NCBI GenBank assembly: GCA_036733925.1
Contig: DAIMZO010000001.1
Location: 62,001 to 126,000 of the forward strand
DNA: 64,000 nucleotides
Source of the DNA: UBA2897 sp036733925
Lineage (GTDB): Bacteria > Bacillota > Negativicutes > Selenomonadales > Selenomonadaceae
Reading direction: 5' to 3'
Shown: one piece after another, positions 7,730 through 16,838 of the stretch
Numbering within the stretch: position 1 is the stretch's first letter
Layout of the letters: each line of letters starts with the position of its first letter
The notes under the pieces: model-generated
Database searches by the model: none
Told to the model about the DNA's origin: nothing
What the model saw: the letters and a program-made list of their open reading frames with translations, nothing else
Made by a program: the position numbers and the translations under genes

Positions 7730-9475
7730 ATGTCCGTTACAAGAGGTATATACGGTCTCTCGGGCTCCGGTATCGACGTTGACTCCATGGTCAAGGTCGG
7801 CATGATGAGCTATCAGAACCGTTACGACAAGATGTACAAGCAGGAGGTCAAGAACGAGTGGATGAAAGAGGCCTACTCCGACATCTACAACGACCTCAAC
7901 ACATTCAATATGTCAACGCTGTCGAGCTACAAGATGACGTCGAAGACGAGCCCGATGCTCGCGACGAGTTCAAATACGACGGCCGTGACGGCCGTTGCGA
8001 ATGCCGACGCCGCGACGATGTCCCATACCGTGACGGTCTCGGATCTCGCGTCGAATGCGTATTTGCTGACGGGCGGCGATTCGTCGGCGAATATCAAGGG
8101 ACTCACGCGTGCGAATACGGATAGCACCGCATCGAGCAGTGTGAAGCTCAAGGATATCGTGTTCACGGCGGATCAGCAGGCAAACTACGAAGAAGCGCTG
8201 AAAAATGGTACCATCAAGGACACGGATACGCTCATCAGCTTCCAGATCGCGGATGGGGATTCCACGAACAGCAATGCGAAAACGGCGACGATTTCGCTGA
8301 CTTATGCGGATCTGTTCACCAGCGAAGAGACGATGAACGACCTCGCCTCGAAAATCAATTCGTCCGGCGTCAATATCCGTGCATCGTTCGATGCGACGAA
8401 CGACGCGTTCTCGCTCTATCAGAAAGATGGCGGAACCAAGAATAAGATCATCCTTTCCGCAGCGCCGACAACCGGGACGGACGCGGTCAGCCCAGATGCG
8501 CAGACCAATGGAACGAACCTGCTGAACAACCTGAATCTGTATGAGGTCACGCAGAGCGTCGACAAGACGACGGGAGAGAAATCAAGTTCTCTTTCCAAGA
8601 AGGTTTCTGTGGCAGCGGACAGCAGTTATACGGCTTCTGGTACGCAGGCGACTGTGGTCATCGACGGCAAAACATACGATTCTGACACGGGCCGCGTGAC
8701 GGTCGGCGGCGTCACGTACACGCTGAACTCAATCGGTTCGTCGACGGTTTCCGTTTCGCAGGATACGGATACGCTGGTCAAGAACGTGCAGGCGTTCGTC
8801 GATGACTACAACAAGATGTTCGACGAGCTCACGGACAAATACTACGAGACGCAGTACAGCGACTACGGTGTCCTGACGAAGACGCAGGAAAACGGCATGA
8901 CGGCTGACCAGATCACGAAGTGGAACGAGAAGGCGAAATCCGGCCTGCTCTACCATGATCAGACGCTCAGCAAGATCATCTCGGCGATGCGCGAGGCCAT
9001 CGCGACGCCGGTCGACTCGTCGACAAGCTCCTACAACTCGATGATGTCCATCGGCATTTCGTCTTCGACGGATCAGGGACACCTGACGCTCGACACGAAT
9101 AAGCTCAAGACCGCACTCGCGGCAGATCCGGACTGCGTGCGCAATATCTTCGCGGCGTCCGGCGACGTCACGACGACGAAGAACGGCGAGACCACGACGA
9201 CGACGGATTACGACAGCGAGGGCGTGCTGAACCGCATCAGCAATTCGCTCTACACGAACCTCAAGGCGCTGAAATCCTACGCGGGCACCTCGACGGAGTC
9301 GTCCGATGGCTCCACGCTCGGCACGCTGATCGAGACGCTCAAGACAAAGATGTCGGATTTCCAGGTTCAGATGGACGCGTACGAGGAGCAGCTCTACGAC
9401 AAATACGACGCGATGGAGACCGCCATCCAGCAGCTCTCCGCACAGCTCGGCTACATCACCGGCAGCTCGTCGTGA
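7730..9475 (+). CDS. fliD: Filament cap protein FliD
   Basis: The 581-residue protein begins with a FliD N-terminal domain (GLSGSGIDVDSMVKVGMM) and ends with a coiled coil (LKTKMSDFQVQMDAYEEQL) typical of the cap pentamer's legs. Between them lie FliD-type elements such as VQAFVDDYNKMFDEL and the MMSIGISSSTDQGHLTLD motif. FliD sits at the filament tip and folds exported flagellin subunits into place. Its gene is followed at 50 bases by fliS, and AGAGGAGG lies upstream of the start. Confidence 0.95.
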   Translation: MSVTRGIYGLSGSGIDVDSMVKVGMMSYQNRYDKMYKQEVKNEWMKEAYSDIYNDLNTFNMSTLSSYKMTSKTSPMLATSSNTTAVTAVANADAATMSHTVTVSDLASNAYLLTGGDSSANIKGLTRANTDSTASSSVKLKDIVFTADQQANYEEALKNGTIKDTDTLISFQIADGDSTNSNAKTATISLTYADLFTSEETMNDLASKINSSGVNIRASFDATNDAFSLYQKDGGTKNKIILSAAPTTGTDAVSPDAQTNGTNLLNNLNLYEVTQSVDKTTGEKSSSLSKKVSVAADSSYTASGTQATVVIDGKTYDSDTGRVTVGGVTYTLNSIGSSTVSVSQDTDTLVKNVQAFVDDYNKMFDELTDKYYETQYSDYGVLTKTQENGMTADQITKWNEKAKSGLLYHDQTLSKIISAMREAIATPVDSSTSSYNSMMSIGISSSTDQGHLTLDTNKLKTALAADPDCVRNIFAASGDVTTTKNGETTTTTDYDSEGVLNRISNSLYTNLKALKSYAGTSTESSDGSTLGTLIETLKTKMSDFQVQMDAYEEQLYDKYDAMETAIQQLSAQLGYITGSSS

Positions 9476-9525
9476 TGCGCGCGGCCATAGGATCTACATA
9501 ACGGACACGAAATAGGAGGAATATC

Positions 9526-9939
9526 ATGGTCAATCCAGCAGCGGAAGCCTACAAGCGTCAGCAGGTCATGACAGCAACGCCGGAGGCGCTCACGCTGATG
9601 CTCTATAATGGCTGCCTGAAATTTATCGATGAAGGGATTCAGCATGTCGATGCCAAGGATTGGGAGAAGGCGAATATCGCACTGCAGAAGGCGCAGAACA
9701 TCATCAGCGAGTTCCGCATCACGCTGAACATGGATTATGATATCTCCCACCAGCTCATGCCGCTCTACAACTACGCCTACGACCGTCTCGTCGAGGGCAA
9801 TATGAAGAGCGACACCAACCAAATCCAGGAGGCGCGCGACATCATCAAAGAGCTGCGTGACGCCTGGGCACAGGCCATGAAGAAGGCGCGCGCCGAAAAA
9901 GGTACGCAGGGCGCGCAGGGAGGCAGCTATGTCGGATGA
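9526..9939 (+). CDS. fliS: Flagellin chaperone FliS
   Basis: This 137-residue all-helical protein has the family start NPAAEAYKRQQVMTATPEAL, then LMLYNGCLKFIDEG, and a C-terminal LRDAWAQAMKKAR helix. FliS binds the disordered C-terminus of flagellin in the cytosol, preventing early polymerisation and passing it to the export gate. The gene is preceded by AGGAGG and overlaps the next gene by 11 bases, which suggests coupled translation. Confidence 0.95.
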   Translation: MVNPAAEAYKRQQVMTATPEALTLMLYNGCLKFIDEGIQHVDAKDWEKANIALQKAQNIISEFRITLNMDYDISHQLMPLYNYAYDRLVEGNMKSDTNQIQEARDIIKELRDAWAQAMKKARAEKGTQGAQGGSYVG

Positions 9940-10303
9940 GAAAAATCCGGACCCAACGACGCAGAAAGCGCGGGATCTCTGGCAGATGTACCGCATGCTC
10001 TCGCAAGAGCTCCTGAAATTCATCGACAAAGAGGATATCGACGAGTTCCTCGATCTCGTGCGTCAGCGCGGCATCGTCGTCGACCGCATGAAGGCCATCG
10101 ACGAGGCGAAGATGCAGGCGTTCCGGCAGACGCAGGAATGTCAGGGCTATATCCAGGAAATCCGCCCGCTCGACATGCAGATCGTCTACAAGGCGCGCGC
10201 GTGGCTCAACAAGAGCCGCCGCAAGAACGCGATGATTCGCAGCTACGACCTCAACGCGCTGTCCGTGAATCCTGCGGGGAATCTCGTCAATCAGAAGTAT
10301 TGA
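9929..10303 (+). CDS. fliT: FliT-like flagellar chaperone
   Basis: The 124-residue helical protein overlaps the end of fliS by 11 bases, with its ribosome site inside that gene. It contains heptad-rich helices (LWQMYRMLSQELLKFIDK, then FLDLVRQRGIVVDRMKAID). Its size, charge and position after fliS fit FliT, the export chaperone of FliD. FliT proteins are poorly conserved, so this is called mostly by gene order. It is the last gene before the flagellin promoter. Confidence 0.65.
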   Translation: MSDEKNPDPTTQKARDLWQMYRMLSQELLKFIDKEDIDEFLDLVRQRGIVVDRMKAIDEAKMQAFRQTQECQGYIQEIRPLDMQIVYKARAWLNKSRRKNAMIRSYDLNALSVNPAGNLVNQKY

Positions 10304-10349
10304 AAGGGTGCAGAAAGGGCGAAAAAAAGAAAAAAACTTCGAAAAACGC

Positions 10350-10377
10350 TTAAGTCTTTCCAGACCACTTCCGATAA
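10350..10377 (+). promoter_or_regulatory. Sigma-28 promoter of flagellin
   Basis: TAAG (10351-10354), a 15-base spacer and TCCGATAA (10370-10377) closely match the sigma-28/sigma-D consensus TAAA-N15-GCCGATAA. The site lies 150 bases before the flagellin start codon, leaving a leader of about 145 bases. Confidence 0.85.
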
Positions 10378-10454
10378 TACTAGTGAAAGCAAGGGGAAAG
10401 GAACAGCAAGGCAGGTCAGCTAGCAGCCTGCCGGGGTGTCCCGAGGCCCTTGAA

Positions 10455-10519
10455 CGGACGGGCATGGATGTCCGCCCAAAATGGTAAATGAGGGAGCGCG
10501 ATGCTCCCACTCAAGGAGG
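10455..10519 (+). promoter_or_regulatory. Flagellin leader with probable CsrA-binding hairpin and SD hairpin
   Basis: CGGAC (10455-10459) and GTCCG (10470-10474) form a hairpin whose loop contains GGA in the context CATGGATGT, close to the CsrA consensus CA-R-GGATGT. A second hairpin, GGGAGC/GCTCCC (10492-10508), ends 4 bases before AAGGAGG (10513-10519), itself a GGA site. One loop GGA plus a site over the Shine-Dalgarno is the known arrangement for CsrA repression of hag in Bacillus. Both CsrA and its antagonist FliW are encoded about 4 kb upstream. The structures were found by eye, not folded by program. Confidence 0.6.
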
Positions 10520-10528
10520 AAAAATATC

Positions 10529-11836
10529 ATGGCAATGGTAGTCAAAAACAACATGTCGGCAATCAGCACGCTGAATACGCTGAACAAGAACTCGTCCGCA
10601 CTCAGCAAGAGCCTGCAGAAGGTCTCTTCGGGCATGAAGATCAACTCGGCAGCTGACGATGCTTCCGGGTATGCCATCTCTGAGCGTATGCGCGTCCAGA
10701 TTCGCGGCCTCGATCAGGCAAACCAGAACACGCAGAACGGCAGCAGCATGATGAAGGTCGCTGAGGGCGCAGTTTCCTCGACGGTGGACATCCTGAAGAC
10801 CCTCAAGGAGAAGGTCATCAACGCAGCCAACGATACGAACACGGACGCAGACCGTCAGACGATTCAGAAAGAGCTCAACCAGAGCATCGACCAGATTGAC
10901 GACAACGCGAACGTCACGTACAACGGCAAATATCTCGTCGATGGTTCGAAGAACACGGTCGGCACGGCAACGTATACGGCGCTGACGAATGAGAGCCTTT
11001 CCACGGATACGGCTTCGAATTCGGCTCTGACGAGTCTGGCGTCCCGTTCCGGCGATGCGCTCGAGATTTCGACGGACGATAAAATTACGATTTCGTTCGT
11101 TCAGGGCGGCAAGACTTACACGACGAACTACACGGTCGGCTCGACGACGCTCAGCGATATTCTGACGAGCGCAAATGGTATGTCATCCGCTTTCAACACC
11201 TCGATTACCACGGGCTCTGCTGTCGGCACGGCGACGTCCGGCGCAATGACCTACACGGCAAGCGGTGCAAGCGGCATCACGTTCACGGCAGCTACGGCTG
11301 GCGTTACGTCTCAGGTCGCTGCCCTGACAATCAGCATCACGGATAAGGAAGGCAATGTCAAGAAGTCCGCGAACGCTTCGCTCGATGCGTTCAATGAGAC
11401 GGTTCGTGCGCAGAACAAGTCCGAGGACAACGCTATCACGTTGCAGGTCGGCACGAAAGCCAACCAGAGCATCAAGGTCGGCCTGACGGATATGCGCTCT
11501 GAGGCGCTCGGCCTGAAGGGCTCCGATGGCACGAAGCTCAACATCTCGACGCAGGCTAAGGCAAACGCTGCGGTCAACGTCCTCGACAACGCGGTGCAGA
11601 AAGCACTCGATCAGCAGACGACAATCGGTTCCGTTGAGTCCCGCCTCGATTACACGAGCAGCAACTTGACGACGGCTTCCGAGAACGTCCAGAGCTCCGA
11701 GTCCACAATCCGCGATGCCGATATGGCAAAGGAAATGACGGAATACACGAAGAACAACGTTCTTCTGCAGGCCGCACAGTCCATGCTCGCACAGGCAAAC
11801 CAGAACAGCAGCTCGGTACTGAGCCTGCTCCAGTAA
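10529..11836 (+). CDS. fliC: Flagellin
   Basis: The 435-residue protein has the conserved N-terminal D0/D1 region (NNMSAISTLNTLNKNSSALS, SSGMKINSAADDASGYAI) and C-terminal D1/D0 region (SSNLTTASENVQSSESTIRD, ending in QANQNSSSVLSLLQ). The centre (about residues 145-290) is variable and very rich in Ser, Thr and Ala, which suits O-glycosylation. It forms the filament after export with FliS. ATG 10529 is set by AAGGAGG 9 bases upstream; an in-frame ATG at 10481 is inside the leader. The gene has its own sigma-28 promoter and terminator and is immediately followed by the glycosyltransferase island. Confidence 0.97.
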   Translation: MAMVVKNNMSAISTLNTLNKNSSALSKSLQKVSSGMKINSAADDASGYAISERMRVQIRGLDQANQNTQNGSSMMKVAEGAVSSTVDILKTLKEKVINAANDTNTDADRQTIQKELNQSIDQIDDNANVTYNGKYLVDGSKNTVGTATYTALTNESLSTDTASNSALTSLASRSGDALEISTDDKITISFVQGGKTYTTNYTVGSTTLSDILTSANGMSSAFNTSITTGSAVGTATSGAMTYTASGASGITFTAATAGVTSQVAALTISITDKEGNVKKSANASLDAFNETVRAQNKSEDNAITLQVGTKANQSIKVGLTDMRSEALGLKGSDGTKLNISTQAKANAAVNVLDNAVQKALDQQTTIGSVESRLDYTSSNLTTASENVQSSESTIRDADMAKEMTEYTKNNVLLQAAQSMLAQANQNSSSVLSLLQ

Positions 11837-11862
11837 TCTGGAATCGGCCATCGGCAAAATCC

Positions 11863-11893
11863 AACCTCTCCCCTCCTGGGGGGAGGTTTTTTT
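11863..11893 (+). terminator. Terminator after flagellin
   Basis: Arms AACCTCTCCC (from 11863) and GGGGAGGTT (to 11888) with a short loop are followed by a run of seven T residues. This separates the abundant flagellin message from the glycosyltransferase genes. Confidence 0.9.
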
Positions 11894-11907
11894 GTAGGGA
11901 GAACGCA

Positions 11908-14499
11908 ATGCAGCTAAGTGCTTGTTATATCGTAGGGACAGAGGCGGAGGATCTCGCGCATTCCATTGCTTCACTGGCGGGCGCCTATGACGAACTCATC
12001 GTCGTGCAGACAGCGGACAGCCCGGCGGTGCGCGGCGTGATTGAGCGCTATGGCGCGCGCACCGCTGTGAGCCCCTGGCAGGAAAATTTCTCAATCCCGC
12101 GCAACGCCGCGCTCGGGCTCGTCCGCGGGGACTGGGTGCTGTTCCTGGACGCGGACGAATCCTTCCGCTCGAGCGTGGGACTGCGCGCGGCAATTGAAGA
12201 GGCCGTGCAGCGGGAGCCGGAGGCCGAGGGGTTCCTGTTGCCACGCATCGATATCGAACCGGAAAATGGGAGCGAAATCGCGCGGGGCATGTCCCTGCGC
12301 CTGTTCCGGCATTTGGACGATATCGTCTATCAGGGCAGCGTGCATGAGAATGCCTGTCACCGCGACGGCAGTCCCCTGCGCTTCGCGGTGGCCGGGGATG
12401 CGCTGACGCTGATCCATACGGGATACTCCCGGGATGCAGCACGGCGCAAGAAAGACCGGAACCTCCGCATGATGCGGCGCGCCATCGAAAGGAACGGCCC
12501 GATTCCGGCCTATGACGGCCCAATGGCGCAGTCGTATTTCGGCGAGGGGAAGTACCGGGAGGCCGCGCGCTATGCCCGGCGCGCGCTGGAATCGGAGATC
12601 CGGGAAGCCGTGCCGGACAGCGGCATCTATCACGTATGGATCGAGTCGCTGCGCCAGCTCGGCGCACCGCTCGACGAGCAGCTGGCGGCAGCGGAGCGCG
12701 CGGTGCAGGAGCTTCCAGCTTTCCCGGAACTATGGGGCGAGCTCGGCATGATTCTCTGCGGCCTCGGGCGCCTGCCCGAGGCAGACAGGGCGTTCCAGAG
12801 GGCATTTGCGCTGTATGCGGATCCCGGGAATGTCTCGCACCGATCCGGCTATATGACGGCGGCCATTGCGGATCAATTGAAGGAAAAACAGGATGCCGTG
12901 GAGAGAATCTTGAAAGGAGATGGGACGATGAAACAGCCTCTGCGTATTTTTGCGGGGTATATCGTGCCGGAGGAGAATGAAGACCTGCGCCGTTCCATAC
13001 GGAGCGTGCAATCGACGGTCGACCATATCCTGGTCTGTCACACAGCGGAAAAGCAGATGGGAGCATTGGAGCGTACAGTTGGCGCGGAGGTATTCTTCCG
13101 CCCTTGGGATGGAGACTTTGCCGCGGCCCGCAACGCTGTCCTGCAGCGCGCGGCGGGGCGCTGCGACTGGCTCATCTTCCTCGATGCCGATGAATCGTTC
13201 ACCGAGGCGTCGCAGGCGCATCTGCGTGCAATCATCGAGCGGGCAGATGTACGGGCCGAGGGCCTGCTGATCCCGCTCGTGAATATCGACGCCGACCATG
13301 GAGGAGAAACGCAGGATAAGATGCTCGCCATGCGCGTCATCCGCATGCTGCCGGGAATCCATTACGTCGGAAGAATCCACGAAAGCCTCCGCCATGCGGA
13401 TGGGACAACGCTGGTCTCCGAGCGCATCCACGAGAAGGATCTGCAGATCCTTCATACAGGCTATTCCGCTAAGAGGCGTGCCGCAAAGGGGCAGAGGAAT
13501 CTGGCGATGCTCGAGCAGGAGATGCGCGAGACCAAGCATCCGGAACTGCTCTATCATTATTTCGCAGATACTTATTTCGCGATGGACCGGCTGGAGGAAG
13601 CGGAGCATTATGCGAGACTCGACGTCGGGCTCGGCCGGCAGCCGCGGACGTTTGCCTCGAAATCCTACCGGATCCTGCTCCAGATCCTCGGGAAACAGCC
13701 GGAACGGCGCGCAGAGTATGGAAGCATCGTCCGGGACGCCGTGCGCGACTTCCCGGAGCTGCCGGAATTCCGGGCGGAGTACGCGACCGTGCTCGCGCAG
13801 GAGAAGCGATGGAAAGAGGCAGCAGACGAGATGGAACAGGCCCTTTCCCTGCTCGGCAAACCGCAGGAAGGCACGGAGATCAGCCTGTTCCCGCCGGAGT
13901 TGCTCGAGACCGCGAAAAAAGAACTCGCCCGGTGGCGGGAGAAAACCCGTCCCGCGTCGGCGGAGCACTGCCTCGCGGCGCTCGCGCAGGCAGAGGGAAG
14001 GCTGCTCATGGCCCTGCTCGCCATGGGAGATCCGGACTACCGGGCAGACCGGACGAAAGCGGAGCTGCCGGAGCGCACGCGGCGGATCCTCGACGCGCAG
14101 CATGGCATAGGCACACTGCGCGTCGAGGATGCGGACGGATACCTTTCCGTTCTCGAGGTCGTGCTGCTCGCGGATTGTCCGGCGCTCTGGGCGCGCTACG
14201 CGGAGATGGCGGCGGTGCTGCCGCGGAAGATACGCCTTCAGGCAGCCGCGCATTTTGAGGCGCGCGGGGCAATCCGGGAAGCGCGGATGCTCTATGACAG
14301 CCTTCTTGTGGAAGGCGAGCAGGATGCCGGGGTAACTCTGCACCGCGGGATATGCGCGTATCGGCTCGGAGACCGCGCAGCAGCCCGGCGCGATTTCGAC
14401 CGGCTCGGGCAGGATGGCGTGCAGCTGGATGAAAAGGAGCGCCATATCCTCGAATCGTATCGGATATGGAGCAGGAGCAAAGGGGAGGAACGGTCATGA
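11908..14499 (+). CDS. Fused double GT2 glycosyltransferase with TPR segments
   Basis: This 863-residue protein contains two related family-2 glycosyltransferase units. The first (about 1-250) has SIASLAGAYDELIVV, WQENFSIPRNAAL and the metal-binding FLDADES; the second (about 345-560) repeats this as RSVQSTVDHILVC, WDGDFAAARNAVL and FLDADES. Each is followed by HTGYS-x-basic and TPR-like helices (NLAMLEQEM, HYFADTYFAMDRLEEAEHYAR). Such proteins transfer a sugar from a nucleotide donor in the cytosol. Its place right after flagellin suggests a role in flagellin glycosylation, which is inference. AAAGGAGA and an in-frame ATG at 12928 lie at the unit boundary, so the second half may also be made alone or was once a separate gene. 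Confidence 0.8.
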   Translation: MQLSACYIVGTEAEDLAHSIASLAGAYDELIVVQTADSPAVRGVIERYGARTAVSPWQENFSIPRNAALGLVRGDWVLFLDADESFRSSVGLRAAIEEAVQREPEAEGFLLPRIDIEPENGSEIARGMSLRLFRHLDDIVYQGSVHENACHRDGSPLRFAVAGDALTLIHTGYSRDAARRKKDRNLRMMRRAIERNGPIPAYDGPMAQSYFGEGKYREAARYARRALESEIREAVPDSGIYHVWIESLRQLGAPLDEQLAAAERAVQELPAFPELWGELGMILCGLGRLPEADRAFQRAFALYADPGNVSHRSGYMTAAIADQLKEKQDAVERILKGDGTMKQPLRIFAGYIVPEENEDLRRSIRSVQSTVDHILVCHTAEKQMGALERTVGAEVFFRPWDGDFAAARNAVLQRAAGRCDWLIFLDADESFTEASQAHLRAIIERADVRAEGLLIPLVNIDADHGGETQDKMLAMRVIRMLPGIHYVGRIHESLRHADGTTLVSERIHEKDLQILHTGYSAKRRAAKGQRNLAMLEQEMRETKHPELLYHYFADTYFAMDRLEEAEHYARLDVGLGRQPRTFASKSYRILLQILGKQPERRAEYGSIVRDAVRDFPELPEFRAEYATVLAQEKRWKEAADEMEQALSLLGKPQEGTEISLFPPELLETAKKELARWREKTRPASAEHCLAALAQAEGRLLMALLAMGDPDYRADRTKAELPERTRRILDAQHGIGTLRVEDADGYLSVLEVVLLADCPALWARYAEMAAVLPRKIRLQAAAHFEARGAIREARMLYDSLLVEGEQDAGVTLHRGICAYRLGDRAAARRDFDRLGQDGVQLDEKERHILESYRIWSRSKGEERS
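12914..12930 (+). promoter_or_regulatory. Internal ribosome-binding site and start codon at a domain boundary
   Basis: AAAGGAGA (12913-12920) stands 7 bases before ATG 12928, in frame with the surrounding gene and exactly where the second glycosyltransferase unit starts (MKQPLRIFAGYIV). It looks like the start signal of a formerly separate gene. Confidence 0.5.
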
Positions 14500-16838
14500 T
14501 CCGGATATCGGCCTGTGTGATTGTCAGGAATGAAGAGGAGAATCTGCCAGTATGGCTGGAAAACGTCCGCCCGTTTGCGGATGAGATCCTTGTCGTCGAT
14601 ACCGGTTCGACGGATGCGACGCGAGAAATCGCGCGCCGCGCAGGGGCGGAGCTCTATGACTTTCCCTGGCGGAACGACTTCTCCGCGGCGAAGAATTACG
14701 CGCTCGATCAGGCGACGGGCGACTGGATTGTGTTCCTCGATGCCGATGAATATTTTGCCCCAGAGTCGCAGGCGGAGCTCCGCGGTTATCTGGAACAGAT
14801 GGACGGCGACTTCCGCATTGCCGGCCTCGTCACGCCGCTTTACAATATCGATACGGACATGGATAACCGCATCGTGAACAAGCAGTATCAGATGCGCGTT
14901 TTCCGGCGCGACCGCTATCTGCGCTTTGAAGGGAGCATCCATGAAGCGGTCATCAACCATGAGCCCGACGGGAAAAAGCGCACGCTCCGCAAGGTAGAAC
15001 AATTCGTCATCTATCATACGGGATATTCCACGCATATCCTGAAGGAAAAGGGCAAGCGCAATCTCGCCTTGCTCAAGAAGGCAATTGCGCGTGACGGGGA
15101 GATGCCAATTTATGATAACTACCTGTCCGATTGCTATGCGATTGCCGGCGATTATGAGAAAGCCGCTTATTACGCGGAAAAAGCACTGAAGGCGAATCCA
15201 GCAGATGTCGGTGTCGGGCAGAGAGAAAAGCTGTATACGACGCTCATTTCTGCCAATTTTCAGTTGAAAGCGCCGTGGGCTAGGCGCTATGCGCTGCTGG
15301 AGCGCGCGGAAAAGGAGGTGCCCGGGACGTTTATCTTTCCCGGGTGGCGCGCAGGGATGCTGTTGGAGGACGGCAGGCTTGCGGAGGCAAAAAAAATCCT
15401 GTCCCGATGCCTCGCCATGGGATATCAGGAGAAAGAACCGAGCGACGCCTGCATGACGACAGATGGCATGGTCAAGCTTCCTCATTTTGAAGCACGGATG
15501 GCAGAAATCCAGCGCGCCTGCGGGGATGAGGCGGCAGAAGAAGCGCATCTGCAGAAGTCGCTTGAGCTTTGGCCTGAGCAGAAGGGAGTCCTGCGGCGTT
15601 ATCTCGAATGCATCGGGAAGCGGCCGCCGCAGTGGCAGATCCAGGAGCTCGAACGGCTGTTCGCGGGCCGTCAGAAAAAGATCCTCGAGGAGGAACTGGC
15701 CCGGAAATTCCCGTCACCGGTCACGCAGCATTTCCTGAAGCACGCAGAGGGTTCCTATGCGGCTGCTTTCGCCTCTGGCGACCTCTGCGGCGCCGCGCAG
15801 CTCGCTGCCGCAGAGGTGCGCGAAACGCGCCAGAGAGGGGAAGGGCAGGATGGCTGGAACGCGGTGCAGAAAAAGGCATGGGCTATGCTCGCGGTCCATC
15901 CAGCAGCAGAGCCGAAAATCAGCATCCTGCTGCCGACCTTCGAGCGCCCAGAGCTGTTTGAGGAGACGCTGAGGAGCGCCCTCGCACAGGACTATGCGCC
16001 GCTCGAAATCCTGGTTTGCGACAACAGCCGGGACGACCGGACGGAAACGCTCGTGCAGAAATATCTCGGGGATGCGAGGCTATCGTACTGCCATCAGCGC
16101 AATGCGCGGACGAAGGCGGAGAATTTCCAGTCCTTCCGCCAGCTCGCGACGGGCGATTATTTCCAATGGCTCATGGATGATGATCTGCTCCTGCCCAAGA
16201 AGCTCAGCAAGATGGCGGCTATTCTCAAAACGAATCCGCAGGTCCGTCTCGTGACGTCGGAACGCGCTTTTATCGATGCAGAGGGCCGGATCATCGAGCA
16301 GCCGCGCCCGTTCTCGATTCAGGGGGAGTACGGCGTATTTGACGGTGCGGAGCTTAGCCGGATCATGCTGCGGGAATGCCGCAATCCGGTCGGGGAGCCG
16401 TCGGCGGTACTGTTCCGCCGCAATGACCTCGAGGATCATTATTTCGATGCGGCATGCCGCGGCTACCGGACGATATCCGACGTCGCGATGTGGCTGGAAC
16501 TCATGGAGAAAGGCGATATCGCCGTATTTGCGGAGCCGCTTTCCTGCTATCGCCGCCACGCGGGACAGGAGGGGCAGCAGCCCGATGTGCTCGTGCTCTC
16601 GCGTATCGAGTGGTTCGAGCTCAATACCGATTATCTGGAGAAACGGCATGCCTTCGGCTATGGGAAGCCGGACTACCTCGCGGCATGCCGGAAACTGCTC
16701 GCGGTCAGTGAGAGACTCCTTCCGCTGGAGGCGCAGGTGCGGCCGGCACTATGGGAGCTGTACGAGGGCTGCCTCGGAACCATACGTCATATTCTGAAGG
16801 AGGCCAAAGAAGTTGAACCGGGAAAAGAAAATCCTTGA
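14496..16838 (+). CDS. Two-domain GT2 glycosyltransferase with central TPR region
   Basis: The 780-residue product starts with a GT2 domain of the SunS/WcaA-like kind (ACVIVRNEEENLPVWLENV, DTGSTDATREIA, FLDADEYF) closely related to the two units of the preceding gene. A TPR-rich middle (about 200-440) follows, then a different GT2 domain (about 470-700) with ISILLPTFERPELFEETLRS and the DDDLL metal-binding motif. It ends with a helical tail. It probably adds one or two sugars to a glycan. ATG 14496 overlaps the previous stop as ATGA and is preceded by GGGGAGG. The gene overlaps the next by 26 bases, so the three are translationally coupled. Confidence 0.82.
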   Translation: MIRISACVIVRNEEENLPVWLENVRPFADEILVVDTGSTDATREIARRAGAELYDFPWRNDFSAAKNYALDQATGDWIVFLDADEYFAPESQAELRGYLEQMDGDFRIAGLVTPLYNIDTDMDNRIVNKQYQMRVFRRDRYLRFEGSIHEAVINHEPDGKKRTLRKVEQFVIYHTGYSTHILKEKGKRNLALLKKAIARDGEMPIYDNYLSDCYAIAGDYEKAAYYAEKALKANPADVGVGQREKLYTTLISANFQLKAPWARRYALLERAEKEVPGTFIFPGWRAGMLLEDGRLAEAKKILSRCLAMGYQEKEPSDACMTTDGMVKLPHFEARMAEIQRACGDEAAEEAHLQKSLELWPEQKGVLRRYLECIGKRPPQWQIQELERLFAGRQKKILEEELARKFPSPVTQHFLKHAEGSYAAAFASGDLCGAAQLAAAEVRETRQRGEGQDGWNAVQKKAWAMLAVHPAAEPKISILLPTFERPELFEETLRSALAQDYAPLEILVCDNSRDDRTETLVQKYLGDARLSYCHQRNARTKAENFQSFRQLATGDYFQWLMDDDLLLPKKLSKMAAILKTNPQVRLVTSERAFIDAEGRIIEQPRPFSIQGEYGVFDGAELSRIMLRECRNPVGEPSAVLFRRNDLEDHYFDAACRGYRTISDVAMWLELMEKGDIAVFAEPLSCYRRHAGQEGQQPDVLVLSRIEWFELNTDYLEKRHAFGYGKPDYLAACRKLLAVSERLLPLEAQVRPALWELYEGCLGTIRHILKEAKEVEPGKENP

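Noticed and set aside
12730..14445. 571-codon minus-strand frame opposite the first glycosyltransferase
   Set aside because: No family motif and no ribosome site; the plus-strand gene explains the region.
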